A stretch of DNA of 64,000 bases from Brucella pseudogrignonensis (GCF_002252525.1 NZ_NNRM01000041.1:221837-285836), one strand, 5' to 3'; shown: positions 36,202-44,390, counted from the first letter of the stretch. Translations and numbers: made by a program. The notes: generated from the sequence alone by a model not told the origin.

Positions 36202-36924
36202 ATGCGCGATGAGGATATCCTGGTTCTAAAGACGCTTCCGCTCTTTCTTGGAATGCGGGATAAGACTTTTGAGTTCCTCATAGCTCCCAGCTTTGCGCAA
36301 TCCTTTCCGCCGCGAACCACCTTGATTGAAGAAAATCAGCCGTCTGATTTTCTCTTTGTCGTGCTCGATGGACTGGTGCTTATGTCTGCCCGCTCCGAAG
36401 AAGGTGAAACGGCACTGGAAGTTCTGCGCTCAGGTGATGTTTTCATCCTGGCTGCGTCGTTAAACAATGATGTGTGTTTGCAAAGCGCACAGACATTGAC
36501 CGCCGCGCGCGTGTTGATGATCCCGTCATCGCTTGTTCGCTCCATGATGAGCGAAGATTCAGGCTTCATGCAGGCTATCGTTTTCGAGCTGGCGCGGTCT
36601 TACCGACGGCTTGTAAAAGAGCTGAAGACGCAGAAATTACGCAATAGTGTCCAGCGGTTAGCCAACTGGATCGTTAAGGAATCGCTCGCCAATAACGGAA
36701 CGGATGTCGTTACCATTCCTTATGAAAAACGCATCCTGGCGGCCTATCTCGGCATGACGCCGGAGAACCTGTCGCGCAGCTTTGCCAACCTTGGCGCACA
36801 TGGTGTGAGTGTGCAGGCATCAGCCGTTAAAATTATCGACTATGACAAACTTCTGGCATTTGCATCACCCTCGCCCCTGATCGATAAGGAAGAGCCGGTG
36901 CGAGGGACTGACCAAAGTCTCTGA
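36202..36924 (+). CDS. narR: Crp/Fnr-family regulator, NarR-like
   Basis: 240 residues from the ATG at 36202 with GGTAAGG five bases upstream; in-frame ATGs at 36145 and 36184 are upstream alternatives, and the former would overlap the FNR box. Cyclic-nucleotide-like fold (LPLFLGMRDKTFEFL ... FLFVVLDGLVLMSAR), then HTH KRILAAYLGMTPENLSRSFANL. It lacks the N-terminal cysteine cluster of FNR, so oxygen is not sensed by Fe-S. Divergent from narK, as in Paracoccus pantotrophus, where NarR activates nar genes in response to nitrate/nitrite. Effector inferred from that parallel. Confidence 0.87.
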   Translation: MRDEDILVLKTLPLFLGMRDKTFEFLIAPSFAQSFPPRTTLIEENQPSDFLFVVLDGLVLMSARSEEGETALEVLRSGDVFILAASLNNDVCLQSAQTLTAARVLMIPSSLVRSMMSEDSGFMQAIVFELARSYRRLVKELKTQKLRNSVQRLANWIVKESLANNGTDVVTIPYEKRILAAYLGMTPENLSRSFANLGAHGVSVQASAVKIIDYDKLLAFASPSPLIDKEEPVRGTDQSL

Positions 36925-36940
36925 TCGTGCTGATCGAAAA

Positions 36941-38842
36941 CTATCCCGCCAGCATTCGATAGATTGCGGGCAAAGCAATCGGCAATTTCGCGAGCTTTTC
37001 AACCATTGCAAAGCCCCCGTGGCCGAAGAGAGCAGGCAGATAAGCATTTGCCTCGCGGTCAACCGTCACGGCAAAAACGTTGACGCCTTTGGCACGCGCT
37101 TCATTTGCCGCCCGTCGGGTATCTTCCAGTGCAAAGCGCCCCTCGTAATGATCGACATCATTCGGCTTGCCATCGGTTAGCAGCAGCAGAAGTTTCTTGC
37201 GATTGTGCTGCTCGGTTAACTTTGCCGTGGCGTGACGCATGGCGGTACCCATACGCGTATAAAAACCCGGCTTGAGCGCAGCGATGCGATGCTCAACAGT
37301 CGGACTGAAAGCCTCGTCGAAATCTTTCACCGTTTCAACACGCACCCATGAGCGTCGCCGCGACGTGAAGGTCAGGATCGAACAGCGATCACCGCAGGCA
37401 GCGATGCCATTGGCCAGAACCAGCAACGCTTCCTTTTCCACATCAAGCACCCGACGGTTATCCACCCAGGCATCAGTGGAAAGCGAGACATCGACAAGGA
37501 TCGTCACCGCCAGATCATTGGCCTGAGGACGGCTCATCAAATGCACACGTTCGCTGCCCTGCCCACCGGCTGCAAAATCACAACGCGAGCGCACCACGGC
37601 ATCAAGATCAAGATCATTACCGTCGAGTTGTGCGCGCATCATTTCGCGTCCGGGTCGCAAAACTTCAAACTGACGCCGGACCTTTCGTACAAGGCTACGC
37701 GCCTCGTCATCCAGTTTAAGCGCGTCATCGTGATCCTGCACAGGTGCCATCAGCACACTACAATGATCCTGCAAATAGGTCGCTTTGCGATAATCCCATT
37801 CAGGATAGGTCAGCTTGGCGGTAAGCATACTGTGGTCGACCGCCTCTGGTGGGAGATCGAGGTCAAAGCGAAAGCGTGACGCGGGTCTGCCCTTGCGCTC
37901 GCCCAGTGTCAGATCATCGAGCTCGTCAGCCGACTTTGCATTCTGCTCGTCGCTGTCATCCGAAGGCCGATCAACACTGACCATTTCCGCCATGGCGAGA
38001 ATTTTCTCAAAGCGATTGAGAATGAATGGGCTTCTATCAGCAAATCGCGGATCTTGCTGCTCGCGCTGCGCTATCTGGCGGCCTGTTTCCGAACCTTCGG
38101 CCCGGGAGTCGCGCACGGGTTCATCTTCTGCGTTCCGCGATGCTGTTTCATCGCGACGGATCAACCCCGGCCAAAGCGGCACCGGAAGGAGCGGCAGATA
38201 GCCCGCAGGCGCGCGATGGGGGAAAATCGTTGCAAGGCTGAAGTCAGGCAGCCCGGCCCCTTCTTTCAACAAGGAAAGAACCCGGTCTTCGACAAGCTGT
38301 TCGAGTTGATTAAGCCGTCTATTTGGCCGTGCATCCAGCACCGCATCGCAGAGCCGCGCATAGCGATCTTCAAGCCCCGGAAACAATTGGCAGGCTTTTG
38401 CCGCCGTTACTGCAGCCATATCGAGCGCCGCGAGGTCGCGGCGCAACGGGTCATCAGGAACAGCACTCATATCAGTGGGCATGATCGCCATGTAGCCCGC
38501 GAGCCAGACATAGAGATCGTAATTCAGTGTGCGATCAGGAAAGAGCGCAATCTCGGGCGGCAACATCAGCGTTGCTTCATCGCGCAAAGGGTGGCTGAGT
38601 TTTTCCTCCCCCAGAGCCATACGCTGCCGCAAGCCAAGCCGATGCCCGGAAGTTCTTGCGCGTGCTGGCGCAATCTGCACCGCAACATCGCCGCCAAAAC
38701 CACGGAAGCAGATGGCAAGCCTCTGGCGAATGTCGGTAAGCCTTACCGCTTGGTCGGGATATTGCGGCCAAGATCCCGTCTTACCGATAAGCCGATGCCA
38801 GGCCCGGCCAACGGTTTCTTCAAGCTCCAGAAAATCCAGCAT
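36941..38842 (-). CDS. norD: NorD, nitric oxide reductase activation protein (VWA domain)
   Basis: 633 residues. The C-terminal third is a von Willebrand A domain: the MIDAS motif DVSLSTDAW, then RCSILTFTSRRRSWV, GFYTRMGTAMRHA and KLLLLLTDGKPNDVDHYEG. NorD works with the AAA ATPase NorQ to mature or activate NorCB, probably by helping metal insertion. It follows norQ by 11 bases. The middle part is charged and low in complexity (residues 230-300). Convergent with narR. Confidence 0.95.
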   Translation of the reverse strand: MLDFLELEETVGRAWHRLIGKTGSWPQYPDQAVRLTDIRQRLAICFRGFGGDVAVQIAPARARTSGHRLGLRQRMALGEEKLSHPLRDEATLMLPPEIALFPDRTLNYDLYVWLAGYMAIMPTDMSAVPDDPLRRDLAALDMAAVTAAKACQLFPGLEDRYARLCDAVLDARPNRRLNQLEQLVEDRVLSLLKEGAGLPDFSLATIFPHRAPAGYLPLLPVPLWPGLIRRDETASRNAEDEPVRDSRAEGSETGRQIAQREQQDPRFADRSPFILNRFEKILAMAEMVSVDRPSDDSDEQNAKSADELDDLTLGERKGRPASRFRFDLDLPPEAVDHSMLTAKLTYPEWDYRKATYLQDHCSVLMAPVQDHDDALKLDDEARSLVRKVRRQFEVLRPGREMMRAQLDGNDLDLDAVVRSRCDFAAGGQGSERVHLMSRPQANDLAVTILVDVSLSTDAWVDNRRVLDVEKEALLVLANGIAACGDRCSILTFTSRRRSWVRVETVKDFDEAFSPTVEHRIAALKPGFYTRMGTAMRHATAKLTEQHNRKKLLLLLTDGKPNDVDHYEGRFALEDTRRAANEARAKGVNVFAVTVDREANAYLPALFGHGGFAMVEKLAKLPIALPAIYRMLAG

Positions 38843-38853
38843 GACATACCCGC

Positions 38854-39666
38854 CTATTTCAACATCGCATCGGCGATTTCAAGCAATGCTGCCTTCACAT
38901 CCGGCTCGTCGGTCAGCGGCTCGATCATGGCGGCACGAGCAGCGTCACGCTGTGACATGCCGGCGTCTATCAACGACGCGCAGTAAACCAGCAGACGTGT
39001 GGAAACGCCTTCTTCCAGATCATGTCCTTTCAGACCGCGCAGACGATGAGCGAGCGCCACAAGCGGCGCAACCTTATGGGCATCAAGTCCGCTTTCAGCG
39101 CTCACCACCGCAATTTCCTGATCCTTGGGCAGGAAATCAAATTCGATAGCCACAAAACGCTGGCGTGTGCTTGGCTTCAGTGACTTAAGCAGGTTCTGGT
39201 AGCCGGGATTATAAGAAACAACGAGCATGAAATGCTCTGGCGCTTCGAGCAGTTCGCCGGTGCGCTCAAGCGGCAGAACGCGACGATCATCAGTCAGTGG
39301 ATGCAGAACCACAGCCACGTCCTTGCGTGCCTCAACAATCTCGTCGAGATAGCAAATGCCACCCTCGCGCACCGCACGGGTTAATGGCCCATCAACCCAA
39401 TGCGTATCCCCGCCTTTTAAAAGATAGCGGCCAGTCAGATCAGCTGCTGCGAGATCGTCATGACAGGAAACGGTTGAGAGCGGCAGACCAAGCTTCGTTG
39501 CCATATGGCTTACGAAGCGTGTCTTTCCGCAGCCAGTCGGACCTTTAAGAAGCAATGGCAGCTTTCGTTTCCATGCCATTTCAAACAAAGCGCATTCATT
39601 GCCGGATGGGCTGTAAGCGGGGATCGATGAATCGATGATTTCAACGTTCTTGAGAATGCTGTTCAT
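38854..39666 (-). CDS. norQ: NorQ, AAA+ ATPase for nitric oxide reductase maturation
   Basis: 270 residues of the MoxR/CbbQ/NorQ class. Walker A GPTGCGKTRFVSHMA, GRYLLKGGDTHWVDGPLTRAV, Walker B GICYLDEIVEA, sensor 1 VVSYNPGYQNLLKSLKPSTRQRF. Partner of NorD. The gap to norB (163 bases) holds a repeat and a UUCG-type hairpin, so norQD may be less abundant than norCB. Confidence 0.96.
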   Translation of the reverse strand: MNSILKNVEIIDSSIPAYSPSGNECALFEMAWKRKLPLLLKGPTGCGKTRFVSHMATKLGLPLSTVSCHDDLAAADLTGRYLLKGGDTHWVDGPLTRAVREGGICYLDEIVEARKDVAVVLHPLTDDRRVLPLERTGELLEAPEHFMLVVSYNPGYQNLLKSLKPSTRQRFVAIEFDFLPKDQEIAVVSAESGLDAHKVAPLVALAHRLRGLKGHDLEEGVSTRLLVYCASLIDAGMSQRDAARAAMIEPLTDEPDVKAALLEIADAMLK

Positions 39667-39688
39667 GGCCGTCTTCCTTTGGTCAAAG

Positions 39689-39790
39689 CATTTCCGGCAA
39701 AAGTGCGAAGCGGTTTTGCGTGAGGAAAATGCGTGAAAACAAATGATTAGAGCGGCTATAGCTATTCAGTCGTAATTGGAGCCGCTCTAA
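39689..39790. repeat. Rhizobiales-type intergenic repeat (copy A)
   Basis: A segment with GCGAAGCGGTTTTGCGT and an inverted pair TTAGAGCGGCT (39747-39757) / AGCCGCTCTAA (39780-39790). It closely matches the copy at 43535-43632. Non-coding; sits between norQ and norB. Confidence 0.65.
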
Positions 39791-39796
39791 GTGAAG

Positions 39797-39820
39797 AAGC
39801 CTCGCCCGAAGGCGAGGCTT
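39797..39820 (-). terminator. Stable hairpin after norB with UUCG loop
   Basis: 10-bp stem AAGCCTCGCC / GGCGAGGCTT with a CGAA loop that reads UUCG on the minus-strand transcript. It lies 10 bases past the norB stop. A terminator or 3' stabiliser that would separate norCB from norQD expression. Confidence 0.65.
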
Positions 39821-39829
39821 TCGTGTCGA

Positions 39830-41176
39830 TCATTCAGCGGGCTGTACAAAGCCAGATGCGTTTTCCCGGCTTTCCTTGCCTGGAACGAGCATCGCCCAAA
39901 TGAACATGAAGGCAGAGATTACGACCACGACGCCGGAACCCAGACGTATCCAGTAAAACAGTGCCAGCTGGTCCTGCACGACCATGAAACTTTCGCCCAG
40001 TACACGCTGCAGATGGGTCTGCACCACGCCTGCGAAAGTAAGTGCGAAGGTCATGACAGACATCGCCGTACACATCGCCCAGAAGCTCACCATGGAAAGC
40101 ATTTGGTTATATGGCGCACGTCCGCGCAGTTCGGGGATGGCATAGGCCATGACTGCAAGGTTGAGCATGACATAGGCCCCGAAGAAGGCGAGGTGGCCAT
40201 GGGCTGCTGTCAGCTGTGTGCCATGGGTGTAATAGTTGACGGACGACAGTGTGTGCAGAAAGCCCCATACGCCTGCACCGAAGAATGCCATCACCGAGCA
40301 ACCGATCGACCAGAGCAATGCGGCACGGTTTGGATGTTTGCGACCGGCCTTCCATGTCATCACGAAAGTAAAGATGACCATGGTGAAGAACGGAGCGACT
40401 TCCAGCGTCGAGAACAGCGAGCCGATCCACTGCCAATAACCAGGAGCACCAATCCAGTAATAGTGATGACCAGTGCCTAGAATGCCTGAGAACAGGGCCA
40501 GACCAACGATCACATAGAGCCATTTTTCAACGACTTCACGGTCGATACCATTGAGCTTAATCATCAGGAAGGCGAGGATCGAAGCCATAATCAGCTCCCA
40601 CACACCTTCAACCCAGAGATGGATCACATACCACCAATAAAGCTTGTCGATGGCGAGATTGACCGGGTTATAGAAGGCGAAGAGGAAGAACAGAGACAAT
40701 CCCCACAGACCGAACAACAGAATGTTTGTGACGGTTGTCTTGCGGCCCTTCAAGGCGGTCATGGTAATGTTGAACATGAACATCAGACAGACGACGAGAA
40801 TGCCGACCTTGATGATGAAGGGCTGTTCAAGAAACTCACGACCTTCATGGATTTTGAAGAGATAACCCACAACGGCAACGCCTGCGGCAACGAAAAACAT
40901 CCAGAACTGGATGACAGCAAGCTTGGTGCTATAAAGTTCGGTTTCTGTCTCTTCAGGCAAGAGATAATAGGTTGAACCCATGAAGCCCATCAGCAACCAG
41001 ACGATCAGCGCATTGGTGTGGATCATGCGGACGATGTTGAAGGGCAAAAGCTCGGAGAGCGTGTTGGGCAGGACATAGATCGTACCGGCGAGAACACCGA
41101 ATGCGACCTGTGCTACGAACAGGACGAGCGCTCCATAAAAATAGAGCATCGCAACCTTTTGGCTTTTATATTTCAT
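39830..41176 (-). CDS. norB: Nitric oxide reductase large subunit (cytochrome b)
   Basis: 448 residues, twelve membrane segments, the size of short-chain cNOR NorB. Haem and Fe-B region histidines and glutamates occur in MIHTNALIVWLLMGF, WWYVIHLWVEGVWELIMASILAFL, TGHHYYWIGAPGYWQWIGSLFSTLE and LTAAHGHLAFFGAYVML. With NorC it reduces NO to N2O at the inner membrane. Lies 27 bases after norC. Confidence 0.97.
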   Translation of the reverse strand: MKYKSQKVAMLYFYGALVLFVAQVAFGVLAGTIYVLPNTLSELLPFNIVRMIHTNALIVWLLMGFMGSTYYLLPEETETELYSTKLAVIQFWMFFVAAGVAVVGYLFKIHEGREFLEQPFIIKVGILVVCLMFMFNITMTALKGRKTTVTNILLFGLWGLSLFFLFAFYNPVNLAIDKLYWWYVIHLWVEGVWELIMASILAFLMIKLNGIDREVVEKWLYVIVGLALFSGILGTGHHYYWIGAPGYWQWIGSLFSTLEVAPFFTMVIFTFVMTWKAGRKHPNRAALLWSIGCSVMAFFGAGVWGFLHTLSSVNYYTHGTQLTAAHGHLAFFGAYVMLNLAVMAYAIPELRGRAPYNQMLSMVSFWAMCTAMSVMTFALTFAGVVQTHLQRVLGESFMVVQDQLALFYWIRLGSGVVVVISAFMFIWAMLVPGKESRENASGFVQPAE

Positions 41177-41203
41177 ATCATAAAACTCCGTTCATCCCGC
41201 GCC

Positions 41204-41656
41204 TCAGCCTGCCTCATTTGGTGGCCAGTCCTGCGTCTTGATGCGGCTTGTCCATTCGAGGAAATCAGCCAGATCGTTGAGTTCCTGTTCGCTCAGGTTG
41301 AACTGCGGCATCTGACGACGGCCCTCGATTCCGGTAGGCTGCGCCTGCATCCAGGCTTTCATCGTTTCACGAGCGCCTTCCGGGTCTTCTTCGCCCCCCC
41401 AACGCTTCCAGACATTGCCCAGCTCGGGCGCGAAATAGGCGCCCTCACCCAGCAACGTATGGCAATTGATGCAGGAGTTTTTCTCCCAGATGTGTTTGCC
41501 GCGCGCGACTGCATCAGTGAGCGTCGATTCATCCGTGGATGTGGTTTTCATGTAGTAATGGCTGTGCGCCGTCAGTCCCACGAAGATCGCGAAAAAGAAT
41601 ATGGAACCGCCGTAGAAGACGTTTCGGGCGCCGGTCTTGGTTAGGCGTTCTGCCAT
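41204..41656 (-). CDS. norC: Nitric oxide reductase small subunit (cytochrome c)
   Basis: 150 residues. An N-terminal membrane anchor (residues 13-32) and one c-type haem motif NSCINCHTLLGEGAYFAPELG (C62, C65, H66). It delivers electrons to NorB from the periplasm. GGGG/AAGG-type ribosome site before the ATG. The leader upstream holds a 100-base repeat and, 230 bases away, a NnrR-type box. Confidence 0.96.
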   Translation of the reverse strand: MAERLTKTGARNVFYGGSIFFFAIFVGLTAHSHYYMKTTSTDESTLTDAVARGKHIWEKNSCINCHTLLGEGAYFAPELGNVWKRWGGEEDPEGARETMKAWMQAQPTGIEGRRQMPQFNLSEQELNDLADFLEWTSRIKTQDWPPNEAG

Positions 41657-41699
41657 CCCCTTCGTCCTTTCATTGGCCGAAGGCAGAGCCTCGGCATTC

Positions 41700-41801
41700 A
41701 GAGCGCATTTCGATCAGAATGAACCAGATCAGCGCTCTAAATATTTGTTTTAACGCGCATCTTTTCCCGAAAGACGTTTCACACTTCTCGGGATGCGCTC
41801 T
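41700..41801. repeat. Intergenic palindromic repeat in the norC leader (copy C)
   Basis: Bounded by AGAGCGCAT (41700-41708) and ATGCGCTCT (41793-41801), with an internal AGAGCG/CGCTCT pair (41700-41738) and a TTCCCGAA segment. Looks like the small mosaic palindromes of Rhizobiales. It lies between norC and the NnrR-type box, so it may alter norC promoter spacing or its leader. Confidence 0.6.
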
Positions 41802-41886
41802 GATCCCCCGTCGATTATGCGGCTCGTCAAACCCCTCACCAGCATCACGGGACTTCATCCTTCTATCGGGCAGGCGAAAGACGTCT

Positions 41887-41900
41887 TTGCGTTTTGGCAA
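41887..41900. promoter_or_regulatory. NnrR/DNR-type box upstream of norC
   Basis: TTGCGTTTTGGCAA fits TTGNN-N4-NNCAA. A 20-base surround (TCTTTGCGTTTTGGCAAAGA) is repeated exactly at 42796-42815 next to norE. Consistent with NO-responsive NnrR control; far (230 bases) from norC. Confidence 0.7.
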
Positions 41901-41916
41901 AGACCACAGCTGTTCT

Positions 41917-42192
41917 TCAAAGCAGGAAGCGCACTGCGACAGAACGCGCCAGCGCAAGTGTGAGCAAAGCGGCGGGCCACGCGAGCAAGGCAGGCTTGAG
42001 CCCGCCTTTGGTGCCGCGCATTTCCATAAAGTCCAGGATGACGAACCAGCCTTTTGCAAAGGCGAGAATCAGCACCACCACAATCGCCATCAACCGTCCA
42101 TGGCTGAGACTGGCAATCAGCGCGCCAGTGAGCGCAAGAACAAGCAGAATGAAAAGCGTGCGATTTAAAGACATGCGACCTTTGTGTGTCAT
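41917..42192 (-). CDS. norF: NorF, small membrane protein of the nor operon
   Basis: 91 residues, three membrane segments (FILLVLALTGALIASL; AIVVVLILAFAKGWFVILDFMEM; ALLAWPAALLTLALARSVAV). Resembles the cytochrome oxidase subunit IV-like NorF. Follows norE by 8 bases. ATG at 42192 has GAGG six bases upstream; ATG at 42174 (MSLNRTLF) is an alternative. Supports NO reductase activity by an unclear mechanism. Confidence 0.85.
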   Translation of the reverse strand: MTHKGRMSLNRTLFILLVLALTGALIASLSHGRLMAIVVVLILAFAKGWFVILDFMEMRGTKGGLKPALLAWPAALLTLALARSVAVRFLL

Positions 42193-42200
42193 TCATTGCC

Positions 42201-42764
42201 TCACGCAAGATAGAGGACTGGGAACATCACCAGCCATACGAGATCGATGGCGTGCCAAAGAGTGGTGATGAGCAGAACATTGGAAGCGGATGGCCGCCAT
42301 GCGACCAGCGCCAGAATGATCGATCCAAACAGCACATGCATGAGGTGAAAGCCGGTGAGGAGAAAGTAGAGCTCGAAAAATGCGCCTGCCGCTTCATCGC
42401 CGACAAACTGCATTTCATGCGAGTATTCGATGAATTTGACGGCGACAAAAATCAGGCCAAAAAACGCCGCGCACAGCAGCGGATTTCGTGCCTTCTTCCC
42501 GTTATGTCGTCGCCGCACAGCTATTGCTGCCTGCCAGCCGCTCATTAGCAAGACAATTGTGTTGGTCGCCGCCAGACCCGGGCTGAGATGCGCCCGCAAT
42601 TGGGCAACACCTGCAATATCGATGATCGACATCACCAGAAAGGCAATCAGCAAAATTGCAAAGGTGATGAGTTCACTCCAGACGAGAATCCAAAGCAGGA
42701 GGTTTTCCCCCGGCTCATCATCCGAAATCGTCGCCGCAAAGGCTGTATCTTCCGTTCCAAGCAT
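42201..42764 (-). CDS. norE: NorE, cytochrome c oxidase subunit III-like protein
   Basis: 187 residues, five membrane segments: LLLWILVWSELITFAILLIAFL, NTIVLLMSGWQAAIAVRR, then FFGLIFVAVKFIEYSHEM, FELYFLLTGFHLMHVLFGSI and LWHAIDLVWLVMFPVLYLA. These match the subunit III family and the NorE group. First gene of norEFCBQD on this strand; a NnrR-type box lies 35 bases upstream. Improves NO reduction but is not catalytic in known cases. Confidence 0.92.
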   Translation of the reverse strand: MLGTEDTAFAATISDDEPGENLLLWILVWSELITFAILLIAFLVMSIIDIAGVAQLRAHLSPGLAATNTIVLLMSGWQAAIAVRRRHNGKKARNPLLCAAFFGLIFVAVKFIEYSHEMQFVGDEAAGAFFELYFLLTGFHLMHVLFGSIILALVAWRPSASNVLLITTLWHAIDLVWLVMFPVLYLA

Positions 42765-42798
42765 GGGTCATGCCTAGACTGAGCGGCCATGCCGTTCT

Positions 42799-42812
42799 TT
42801 GCGTTTTGGCAA
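42799..42812. promoter_or_regulatory. NnrR/DNR-type box between norE and the 51-aa gene
   Basis: TTGCGTTTTGGCAA, identical to the box before norC, including flanks. It is 35 bases before norE and 56 before the small plus-strand gene, so it can serve both divergent units. Confidence 0.75.
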
Positions 42813-42867
42813 AGAAAAATCGCGACCGCATATGCATTATGCATTTTCAGAGCAAAGGAATATTTCA

Positions 42868-43023
42868 ATGACAGATGCACAGATCGGGCTCATGGTTGCT
42901 ACCCCCGCCATTATCGGCTTCTCGCTCGTTCTTTACCGCATGGGCGCTTTGCAGGGTGCCGGTACGTTGTCGGCCGTTGCAGCATCCATTGTGATCGCCA
43001 TCGTGCTATTCTTTGGCCAATAG
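42868..43023 (+). CDS. 51-residue membrane protein of the nor/NO region
   Basis: MTDAQIGLMVATPAIIGFSL and a second hydrophobic segment (GTLSAVAASIVIAIVLFFGQ) give two probable membrane helices. AAGGA eight bases before the ATG at 42868; an ATG at 42799 overlaps the NnrR-type box and is rejected. The stop touches the start of the hemerythrin gene (adjacent, no gap), so the two are an operon under the shared box. I do not recognise the family. Could be a small subunit of NorCB or of the hemerythrin. Confidence 0.72.
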   Translation: MTDAQIGLMVATPAIIGFSLVLYRMGALQGAGTLSAVAASIVIAIVLFFGQ

Positions 43024-43512
43024 ATGAAACCGGACATGACAGCTGGCTCCCCTCTTCATGCATCCGACATCATTAGGCTGGAAACACACCACAATGCCTT
43101 GCTTGAACTGTGCCTGCAGCTCGAAGAAGCTGCGGAAGATGTAACGACCGGTACCGAGACAGCGTTCGATTATCAAACACTCGCCAAAGCAATTCCTGCG
43201 CTTCTTTCAGAAGCACATTTGCTGGAAGAGACAGTGCTGTTTCCGGATTTCGACCATCATGCCGGATCGGGCTTTGCAACGGTCGTTATTGAGCGGTTGA
43301 AGGCTGAACACCGCTGCGACCGGCTTTCCGCCGAAGAGCTTGCAGGGTTGCTGCAAGCCGTGTCTGAAGGACAATGCCAACTCGCAGCCGATACGGTGGC
43401 CTATATGATCCGCGGCTTTCTCGAGAGCTTGCGCCGCCACATCCTCTCTGAAAATCTGATGCTGGAAGCCTTGCTTGCCGCCAAATCGGAAAAGCGGGAA
43501 GTGTTTGGATAA
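43024..43512 (+). CDS. Hemerythrin HHE-domain protein
   Basis: 162 residues, mostly helical. Iron-site pattern: H22/H23 (ETHHNALLELC), H65 with E69 (EAHLLEETVLFPDFDHH), H96 (AEHRC) and H139 with E143 (RRHILSENLMLEAL). Such HHE proteins hold a di-iron centre and bind O2 or NO, or help repair iron centres (RIC-like). Starts directly after the small membrane gene stop. Its place beside nor genes suggests NO sensing or scavenging (inference). Confidence 0.83.
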   Translation: MKPDMTAGSPLHASDIIRLETHHNALLELCLQLEEAAEDVTTGTETAFDYQTLAKAIPALLSEAHLLEETVLFPDFDHHAGSGFATVVIERLKAEHRCDRLSAEELAGLLQAVSEGQCQLAADTVAYMIRGFLESLRRHILSENLMLEALLAAKSEKREVFG

Positions 43513-43534
43513 GTGACTGCTCAAATTGTCTTTT

Positions 43535-43632
43535 AGTATTTCCAGCAAAAGAGCGAAGCGGTTTTGCGTCGGATAATGCGTACAAACAAACAGTTACAGT
43601 GGTTCCAACGTTCTTTCTTAACTGGAACCGCT
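43535..43632. repeat. Rhizobiales-type intergenic repeat (copy B)
   Basis: Contains GCGAAGCGGTTTTGCGT and an inverted pair CAGTGGTTCCA / TGGAACCGCTG. Same layout as copy A at 39689-39790. Its right end runs into the 3' end of the carbonic anhydrase gene on the other strand. Confidence 0.6.
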
Positions 43633-44265
43633 GCAACTGTCCGCATCCGTACAGGACAATTGCCCATCGGGGCCGGTACAATTGCAACCAAGATCACGCA
43701 GCAATCCGTCTTTAAGTCCGTAAATCCAACCATGGATAGCAATGCTCTTTCCCTCCTTCCATGCCGATTGCAAAACGGGGGTTCGGGAAAGGCTTTGTAC
43801 TTGAGAAACGACTGTCAGCTCACAAAGTCTGTTCAACCGCTCTTCCGGCTCCGTTATGGCCTCCAGTTCGGTTTCTGATGCCTGCGCGATATCGCGAACA
43901 GGCTGCAACCAATGATCGATTATCCCGTGACGATACCCATCCATGGCTGCACGCACGCCACCGCAACCGTAATGACCGCAAACGATGATGTGTTTGATCT
44001 CCAGCGTTTCCACCGCAAATTCAAGCACGGAAAGCAGATTGAGATCAGCACGATGAACAAGGTTGGCGACGTTGCGATGGACGAAAACTTCCCCCGGCTG
44101 CAAACCCGTTACAACGTTGGCGGGTACACGGCTATCGGAGCAGCCGATCCACAGGTATTCCGGTCGCTGCATGGCAGACAACCGCCTGAAATAATCAGGG
44201 TCTTCCCGCTCTCTTTCCGCAGCCCATTGCCGGTTATGATCGAAGAGATCTGATATCATCCGCAA
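43618..44265 (-). CDS. Beta-class carbonic anhydrase
   Basis: 215 residues. Zinc ligands C42, H98 and C101, with the D44-R46 dyad (IGCSDSRVPAN; VCGHYGCGGV), and the RNVANLV signature. It interconverts CO2 and bicarbonate in the cytoplasm. Its C-terminal 25 residues are Cys-rich (CNCTGPDG, LSCTDADSCSG), beyond the usual fold, and partly overlap the end of repeat B. An alternative start is at 44259. Divergent from the DUF2249 gene. Confidence 0.92.
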   Translation of the reverse strand: MRMISDLFDHNRQWAAEREREDPDYFRRLSAMQRPEYLWIGCSDSRVPANVVTGLQPGEVFVHRNVANLVHRADLNLLSVLEFAVETLEIKHIIVCGHYGCGGVRAAMDGYRHGIIDHWLQPVRDIAQASETELEAITEPEERLNRLCELTVVSQVQSLSRTPVLQSAWKEGKSIAIHGWIYGLKDGLLRDLGCNCTGPDGQLSCTDADSCSGSS

Positions 44266-44339
44266 GTTTCACCTCAGAAATCGTGGTTCAGTGAACATTT
44301 CCAGGATCTGCATCATAGTGGAGCATGAACATATCATAA

Positions 44340-44353
44340 TTGATCCAGAACAA
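44340..44353. promoter_or_regulatory. FNR-type box with one mismatch
   Basis: TTGATCCAGAACAA differs by one base from the perfect box at 22379. It lies 75 bases before the carbonic anhydrase start and 144 before the DUF2249 gene. Confidence 0.5.
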
Positions 44354-44390
44354 GGCTGTTCTGCCTGAGAGCCATTATTTGTCATCTTGT

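Noticed and set aside
38054-38986. 310-codon plus-strand frame opposite norD
   Set aside because: Antisense of the NorD coding region, which has a clear VWA domain.
42236-42256. Possible tRNA or small RNA in the norE region
   Set aside because: No cloverleaf or conserved tRNA arms found; region is coding.
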